Shown here piece by piece: positions 27,900 to 33,491 of a stretch of DNA of 33,491 nt; positions within the stretch are counted from its first letter, which is position 1, and the number at the start of each line of letters is the position of its first letter. This DNA comes from Pelagophyceae sp. CCMP2097 (lineage: Eukaryota; Sar; Pelagophyceae). The notes under the pieces are model-generated. The model had not been told where the DNA came from, ran no database searches, and saw nothing but the letters and a program-made list of their open reading frames with translations. The position numbers and the translations under genes were made by a program. The stretch covers positions 98,976 to 132,466 of the forward strand of contig MU657169.1 of NCBI GenBank assembly GCA_026770575.1, in the 5' to 3' direction.

Positions 27900-28362
27900 C
27901 TACATGTCGTTGAACGACGCCTCCCACTTTGCCATGTTCGCCGCCGACTTGGACCACTCGTCGAACCCGTCGTCGAAGATGGACAGCACCTCCGCAGACG
28001 TCGACGCCGAAGCCGCCACCTACATGGCGCCGCTCGGAGATTTCGGCGGAGTGCTTCCAACGCGCGTCCAAAACTCACGGGCGCGGCCTCTTCCTTCTTG
28101 CCACCGCCGAAGACTAACTTGCCGGTGATGCCGACGACGGTGTAGAACCCGATGAGGACCATGACGAGCTGGTGGCCCTGGAGCTCCTTGCCCGCGATGA
28201 GGTAGCTGCAGGGCGGCGTCGGCGCGCGCGAGGACACTCGGCGCTCGAAATATAAGGGGGGGTCGCTCACGTCTTTTCGGCGGACATGGCTCGCCGGCTG
28301 GCGGCCATGGGCGCGCGCGCGCGCGGCGCGAGGCGCGGCGCGAGGCGGTTCATGAAGTTCAT
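27900..28362 (-). CDS. Small single-TM protein with mitochondrial-type presequence
   Basis: Predicted minus-strand exons 28362-28271, 28205-28079, 28019-27900, giving 112 residues; introns of 65 and 59 bp open GTGAGC and GTGAGT and both joins keep the frame. The N terminus (MNFMNRLAPRLAPRARAPMA) is Arg-rich and free of acids, like a mitochondrial presequence. One transmembrane helix (about residues 41-60, HQLVMVLIGFYTVVGITGKL) is followed by a Gly-Gly-Gly-Lys-Lys turn and an acidic, amphipathic C-terminal part ending WEASFNDM. Size, the YLIAGKELQGHQL lead-in and the single helix recall small accessory subunits of mitochondrial ATP synthase (subunit k/DAPIT-like), but this likeness is weak and no family can be named with confidence. 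Confidence 0.65.
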
Positions 28363-28751
28363 CCCTGGGCAACGTTACGTCAAACGCGCCAAATCGCAAA
28401 ATGCGCGCGCGCGGATTCCGCGGCGCCGCCTCCAGGCGGATGCGCCCCCCGGCCCGCGTTCCCGGGGGCGCCCTCTCCGCGACGGGGCCCGGCCGCGCCT
28501 CGGTGCCTCACCTGCTGTGCTTCTCTTTTCGTGGCCCGCGATGCGACCATGCGGTTCCGTAGTTCCGGCGATGGCCCGAGGCGCGCGTACGTACGGCAGC
28601 CCGCCCGCCGGAGCTCTTGGGAGGTCTTGGAAGGTCGTCGACGGCCCAGTCGTATAGAGCCCGGGATTCGAACTGGACGGGGCATTCGAAGCGTTAATAC
28701 GGGCGCGGCGCCGCCTCGGTCGGTGCGGGCGAGTGGGGCGGGCGAGTGGGG
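28363..28751. other. Intergenic region with short tandem repeat
   Basis: About 390 bp, no gene recognised. CGGGCGAGTGGGG is repeated directly in tandem at 28726-28738 and 28739-28751, ending one base before the stop of the coiled-coil gene on the other strand. The phrase GAGCCCGGGATTCGAACTGG (from about 28657) looks like a tRNA T-arm on the minus strand but does not pair properly. Confidence 0.55.
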
Positions 28752-29824
28752 CTAGGAGCTTTCGGGCCGCGTCTGACCTTGCAAAGGCTTCCACTTGTCG
28801 TAGTCGGCGCAAATGTCGTTGTAGTCGATCATGTACGCCGCGATCTCGTCCAGGCGGTCCATGGCCAAGCGGCCCTCGATTTCCAGCTCTTCCGCGGATT
28901 TGGCCGCAGGCTGCTTCGCATTCGAGACCTTCTTCTCAACGGGCTCGCGGCTCTGCTTGTGCGACCGCATGTGTCTCACGAACCTCTCGAGCAGATTGTC
29001 GACGGCGGCGAGGACCTGGCAGAGTTCTAGAGTCTTGTCGGAGAGGCCGCGGATGGCCGAGTCCACGTCGCCTTGGAGTCGATACGTCGTAGACTCCGTG
29101 GCCTCGAGCTTGTCGCGCAGCGAGGCGACCTCGTTGTTCGCGTTGAGCATCTCGTTGGCGCGCTCCTTGACGTACTTTGAAAAGTCATCTTTTTTCTCCT
29201 CGGACAAATCCTCGTGGTTTTTTTGCCTCCGAGACAAGTCGTCGTTGGCGCCCCGGAGAGTCTTGTGACGGTTCAGCAAGTCCTGGATCTCGTGATAGTC
29301 CTCGGCGAGGTGGGCGCAGACGTCTGTGAGGAACTCTTGGCAGACTTTATTGCGCTGCAAATCCTTCTCCAGCAGCTTGGCGTCCTGGATCTTCAGCTCG
29401 CGCTGCGCCTGCAGCCGCCCGATCTCGCCCTCCTTCTGCTCGCGCTGCTTCCGCTCGTCGGCCGCGCGCGTCACCGCGCGCTTCCTTTTTGATTCGTTCT
29501 CCTGCAAAAACCTACGCGCGCAAACGTCGACGGGCAATTGCGCGACGCAAAAGGCAGACGGACTTGTTGAACTTGATGAGCGAGTCCTGGAGCTCGACGT
29601 CCTTCTTGCGTAGCGCCTCCTCGCGCCGGCGGAAGGCGTCCTCGTGCCTGCGCCGAAAAAGGTCGGCGCGGCGGCGGATCCTTTTCTGCGCCGTACCTCA
29701 GGTACTCCTCCTTCTGGGCGTCTAGAGCCTCCTGAACCTCGAACATCTGGCGGCGCTTCTCCAAGAGCCGCGTCGCCGGCGACACATGGTCGAGCGTGAG
29801 CGTCTGCGCGAGAGAGCTCGACAT
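28752..29824 (-). CDS. CCDC42/CFAP73-like coiled-coil protein (axonemal)
   Basis: Predicted minus-strand exons 29824-29697, 29647-29564, 29511-28752, giving 323 residues, close to animal CCDC42 (~316). Almost entirely coiled coil. The family-defining N-terminal order is present: ATRLLEKRRQMFEVQEAL, QKEEYLR, then RRREEALRKKDVELQDSL, IKFNKFLQENESKRKRA, followed by EFLTDVCAHLAEDYHEIQDL and RHKTLRGANDDL. The family includes CFAP73/MIA2, part of the complex that docks and regulates inner dynein arms in motile cilia, and CCDC42 of the sperm neck and tail. Introns of 49 and 52 bp open GTACGG and GTCCGT; both have non-standard +3/+4 bases but restore the family alignment exactly. Divergent from the next gene with 154 bp between start codons. 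Confidence 0.87.
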
Positions 29825-29978
29825 GTTGGGAGCCGCCAAATCCGCCCGCGGCGACGATGCGGCGCCGGGTCCCGGCCGCCGGCTCGAAGACGGTCCGCCC
29901 GGCCGCGCGACGAGGGACGGCGCCGAAGACCGTTCGTTACGTTGGCTCTCGTTTGGCGATCGAAGGCATCGCAGCGCG
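29825..29978. promoter_or_regulatory. 154-bp shared bidirectional promoter
   Basis: Start codons of the coiled-coil gene (-) and the glycosyltransferase gene (+) are 154 bp apart and face away from each other, so both promoters and 5' UTRs must fit here. The region is GC-rich with no TATA-like string. Confidence 0.55.
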
Positions 29979-31560
29979 ATGCGGGCCCTCCTCGGCCTGC
30001 TGGGCCTTCTTCGCCTGTGTGGCGGCGCGGAGCGTGCGTCGCTTGTATTGGCGTTGATGGTGCGCGACGAGGCGGCGAACATTCGCGCGAACCTGCCGGC
30101 GTGGAGCGCGGTTGCCGATGCGGTCGTTTGCGGCATCGACGACCGGACCAGCGACGTCGCGCCGGCGTCCCATCTGGGCGCGAGGCTGTGGATGGACACA
30201 TGGTTCGAACGACTGTTTCGACTCTGACGTTTAGGAAACGGCGCGCGCCGTCGTCGAGGGCGCGCCGAATATCCCGAAATGGGTCTTCTATTTCACTTTC
30301 GACGGCTTCGGCAAGTCGCGCACCTTTGTCTTCTACGAGGCGTGGCGCAAGTTCTCAAACGTCTCGCACGTATTGATCTTGGATCCGGACTGGGTCATGG
30401 AGACCGCCCCCATGGCGGACCTCGACTTTATCCACCGGAGCTACCTCTTCGTCATCCGCGACAGGAACGGCCTCACGACCAGAGTGGCCTCATGGCTGAC
30501 GCGGCACCAAAAGGGCCTGAAGTTTGAAAGGCGGCTTCACGAGCAGCTCGTCTACCCGGACCCGCCCGGCGACTACGGCCCATTCACGCCGGCAACGTTG
30601 AAGCAGAAGCGCGCAAACTGGGTCGCGAGCGAGGTCGAGGTCAAGGGCCGCGAGTCGTGGCACACTTCGAATAACGGCCATTCCATGTCGCACAAAAGGT
30701 ATCTTTTCGATTTGGATCTTTTGGAAAAGGACCTCATCGACCTTGGCGAGGGCGACGCAAACACGCTGTATTACCTCGGCGGCACGCACCTCGCATCCAT
30801 CGACGCCGCGCTCGGCGCCGGCGTCGACGACGCGCAGGTGCAAGAGCACGTCCGGCTGGCGACGCACTACTTGCAAAGGCGCGCGAACCTCGCCCTCTCG
30901 CCGTCTGCGGCGCCGACGCTGTTATTGGACGGCGACACGGGCGAGTTGTCCTGGGCTTCGATGAGATGGCTGGCACACTCGTTTCACTTTTACAAGAAGG
31001 ACTTTGTCGAAGCGGAAAAGTGGTACCAAGCCTGTACCAACTTCGACGGCCGCCGAGTCGACTGTTCCGTCTACCTGGCCAAGCTTTACCGCGAGCAAGG
31101 GCGATTCCGGGAAGCCTGGCTGGTGACCGCGACGGCGCTCCACAGGAAGTTTGACGTCCATAGTCACGCCTTCGCCCTCAACTTTTACGTCTTCGAGTGC
31201 AACCTTCCCCTCGAGGCCGCCCTCGCTTTGCAGGGAATCCTCGGCGAACCCGAACATCGAAACGGCGAGTGGAACACGCTCGCGCTGTTTGGCAAGGCCA
31301 TGCTGGAACGCGCGCGGAACAAGTGCAGCGACGCGACGTACGTCTCTTGCCCTCCTTTTCCGTCCTCGGCAGCGTTTGACTCTAGGCGCGGCTACCTGAC
31401 GGCGACGGCGGCGGAGGTCGACGCGGCGATGCTGCACTTTGCCGGGCTCGTCGGCGGCGCGGCGTGCGCCCCGCGGATCGACGCCCTCGCAGTCGCAAAC
31501 GGAAACGAAACGCAGCTCAACATGATGGCCACCTGGGGGCTGCAACTCTGCGAATCGTAA
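29979..31560 (+). CDS. Family-2 glycosyltransferase-like protein with TPR-like C-terminal half
   Basis: Predicted exons 29979-30155, 30235-31337, 31386-31560, giving 484 residues. An N-terminal signal sequence or anchor (MRALLGLLGLLRLCGG) directs it to the secretory pathway. The GT2-type start follows: LVLALMVRDEAANIRANLPA and GIDDRTSD (nucleotide-sugar-binding acids), then VSHVLILDPDWVM, with a DxD-type metal site. The C-terminal half has TPR-like helices (AEKWYQACTNF, CSVYLAKLYREQGRFREAW). The second intron (31338-31385, GTACGT...TCTAG, 48 bp) is a multiple of three without a stop, so the unspliced frame also reads through. The first intron opens GTCGCG and joins DRTSD to ETARAVVEG. Donor and acceptor sugars are unknown. 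Confidence 0.75.
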
Positions 31561-31991
31561 ACGATTACGAGGATGGCGGGCGCCACACTCCGCATCTCCA
31601 TCGTCGTGCGCTTCTGCGCCATCGCGGCGCGGCTGCCGCTCCAGGAGCGCTCGATGCCAGGCGTCTTTGGCGTGCCCTAGACGAGGTTGAAGCGGCCTTG
31701 CGGTGGCGTCGCGGGCGCCGTCGGGTGGGCGAGGTCCGAGCTGCTCCGCTTCAGCGCCTCCGTCTTGTTCTTGAGGTTGTAGGTGACCTGTAGACTGGCA
31801 CGGTAGTGCAAGATGCCAGTTCAAGAGTCTGTAGCAGTGTAGGTGACTGGCACTGTCTCCCATGCCTCCAGTCCCGGCGCCAACTCCGATGGGGGCCGGG
31901 GCCACGCACGAGGCCCCTCGCCCGGCACGGCGGCAGGCGCCCGTCGACTCGCGCCCCAAATCAAGCCCAGAATCCGCCGAGCACGCAAAAG
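31561..31991. other. Intergenic region, no gene recognised
   Basis: About 430 bp between the glycosyltransferase stop and the distal end of the WD40 pseudogene. GTAGGTGAC occurs at 31779-31787 and 31839-31847, each followed by TGGCAC within a few bases, a small imperfect duplication. Open frames on either strand here carry no recognisable motif. Confidence 0.5.
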
Positions 31992-33338
31992 TTAAAGGGC
32001 GAAGCTCCAGAGCCGCGCCGTCCCGTCGTCGCTCGCCGTCACGACGCGCTCGCCGTCGGGCGAGACCCCGCAGCACCTTAAAGGGCCGTCGTGCCCCTCG
32101 AGCGTCTTCAGCAGCGCGCCCGTCTCCGCGTCCTAGAGCCGCACCATCCTGTCGTCCCTCACCGTGACGACGCGCTTGGTGTCGGGCGAGAAGTCGCTGT
32201 CGTAGACGGCGCTGGTGTGCTCCTCGAACGTCGCCAGCAGCGTGCCCGTCTCAGCAACCCAGAGCCGCGCCGTCTCGCCGCTCCCCGTGAGGATGCGTTT
32301 GCCGTCGGGCGAAAACGCGCAGTATTCGACGGATCCGGCGTGCCCTTCGAGCGTCATCTGGAGCGCGACCGTCTCGGCGTCCCACAGCCGCGCCGTTCCG
32401 TCGTCGCTTGCCATGATGATCGTGCCGTCGGGCGAGAAGTCGCTGCACGAGATGGCATCGTCGTGCCCCTCGAGCGTCGCCTGGAGCGCGCCTGTCCTGG
32501 CGTCCCACAGCCGCGCCGTCCCGCCCTCGCTCGCCGTCAAGACACGTTTGCCGTCGGGCGAGAACGCGCAGCTCACGACGGCGCTGGTGTGCCCTTCGAG
32601 CGTCGCCTGGAGCGCGCCCGTCTCGGTGTCCCAGATGCGCGCCGTGCCGTCGTCGCTCGCCGCCACGATGCACTTGCCGTCGGGCGAGAATGCGCAGCAG
32701 AAGATGTAGCCGGTGTGCCCCTCGAGCGTCGTCTGCAGCGCGCCCGTCTCGGCGTCCCACAGCCGCGCCGTCCCGTCCTCGCTCGCCGTGACGACGCGCT
32801 CGCCGTCGGGCGAGAACGCGCAGCTGTAGATGGGCTCGGTGTACCCTTCTAGCGTTGCCTGGAGCGCGCCCGTCTTGGCGTCCCACAGCCGCGCCGTGTT
32901 GTCGTCGCTCACCGTGAGGACGCGCTTGCTTTAGGGCGAGAACACCCAGCTCATGACGGCGTCGGTGTGCCCTTCTAGCGTCGCCAGGAGCGCGCCCGTC
33001 TCGGCGTCCCAGAGCCGCGCCGTGTTGTCGTCGCCCACCGTGGCGATGCGCTTGCCGTCGGGCGAGAACTCGCATGTCACGAGGGCGCTGGTATGCCCCT
33101 TGAGGATTGCGGTACCCTTCAAAATCCGGTCCTTCCAGAAGAGCCTGGGCAATAATGGCGCCACGGCGCGCGCATTTCCAGCGACGCGCTTCGTGACGAC
33201 GAGCCCGTTTGGCGAGGCCGCAAACCGCAGGATGGGCGTGAGCAGGTCCGGCTGCTCCATCACGCGGACGGCGGCGCCGGCACGCGACCGAGCGCGGCGC
33301 GAGGCTCGTGTGGCGGCGGGCATGCCCGATGAGCGCAC
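31992..33338 (-). pseudogene. Nine-repeat WD40 gene with two in-frame stop codons
   Basis: A single reading frame from about 33338 (or Met at 33260, MEQPDLLTPILRFAASPNG) down to TAA at 31994-31992 encodes nine WD40 repeats of 41-42 residues with consensus TLEGHTxAVxSCAFSPDGKR then TASDDGTARLWDAETGALQ. Two sense codons are now stops. In repeat 2, FSP is followed by TAA AGC where the other repeats have Asp-Gly (GAC GGC), at 32933-32931. In repeat 8, the Trp of ARLWD is TAG, at 32135-32133. The frame itself is never shifted, and flanking repeats are near-consensus, so inactivation is recent or the sequence carries errors. Other genes in the window end with all three stops, so stop-codon reassignment does not explain it. 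Any remaining product would be 135 or 259 residues. The intact protein would have formed one or more beta-propellers. Confidence 0.8.
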
Positions 33339-33491
33339 TCACGGAGTCCCAGCGCTCCGCGGCCGGGAGGGCCCTTAGTAGGGCCCACCCCCTGCGACAA
33401 GAGGGGTGCAGGATTTTATTAGACCTATGATACGTCCATTTCAGCGGGCCGCTCGTCCGGGGCACTCAAGAGGGGGTGGTGTAGTGGGGGT

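Noticed and set aside
28655..28700. tRNA-like T-arm (ATTCGAACTGG) on the minus strand
   Set aside because: The bases flanking the TTCGAAT loop do not pair into a five-bp stem, and no acceptor, D or anticodon arm can be assembled.
30922..32076. 384-codon minus-strand frame under the glycosyltransferase gene
   Set aside because: Antisense shadow. It crosses a well-supported plus-strand gene and then empty intergenic DNA.
31992..33338. Stop-codon reassignment as an explanation for the WD40 stops
   Set aside because: TAA, TAG and TGA all terminate well-recognised genes in this window (beta-tubulin TAA, alpha-tubulin TAG, EFHB-like TGA).

Overview
The window is nuclear DNA of a GC-rich, intron-containing eukaryote. 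A photosynthetic heterokont, possibly a pelagophyte, fits best. This is inferred from a signal-peptide-plus-Phe leader of the complex-plastid type on the lipase gene, very short introns (about 42-100 bp, mostly opening GTGCGT or GTGAG), and a multicopy MYND/RING/Sel1 family. No plasmid, phage, CRISPR or bacterial operon features were seen.

Layout, left to right: the 3' end of an alpha-tubulin gene (1-381); a nine-exon C2 plus class-3 lipase (632-3618, +) convergent with a secretory glycosyltransferase-like gene (3730-5569, -); an IQ-motif/zinc-ribbon protein (5962-8162, +); a divergent eRF1-like protein (8525-9532, +); a TPR protein (9700-11475, +); triosephosphate isomerase (11739-13020, +); a degraded RING/Sel1 copy (13300-14100) followed by an intact MYND/RING/Sel1 gene (14682-15743, +); beta-tubulin (15926-17523, -) divergent from WDHD1/Ctf4 (17926-21438, +); a second intact MYND/RING/Sel1 gene (21568-22605, -); an EFHB/CFAP21-like axonemal gene (23037-24561, +); a second degraded RING/Sel1 copy (24856-25621, +); a NYN nuclease with a LOTUS-like domain (26288-27640, +); a 112-residue membrane protein with a mitochondrial-type leader (27900-28362, -); a CCDC42/CFAP73-like coiled coil (28752-29824, -) sharing a 154-bp spacer with a family-2 glycosyltransferase-like gene (29979-31560, +); and a nine-repeat WD40 pseudogene with two in-frame stops (31992-33338, -).

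Two themes link the genes. Several belong to cilia or microtubules: both tubulins, EFHB, CCDC42/CFAP73, and possibly the TPR and IQ proteins. The four RING/Sel1 copies, two intact and two decayed, look like a family under birth-and-death evolution. Exon joins were worked out by hand from reading-frame continuity, splice dinucleotides and protein-family expectation. No transcript data or database search was available, so individual joins are predictions.
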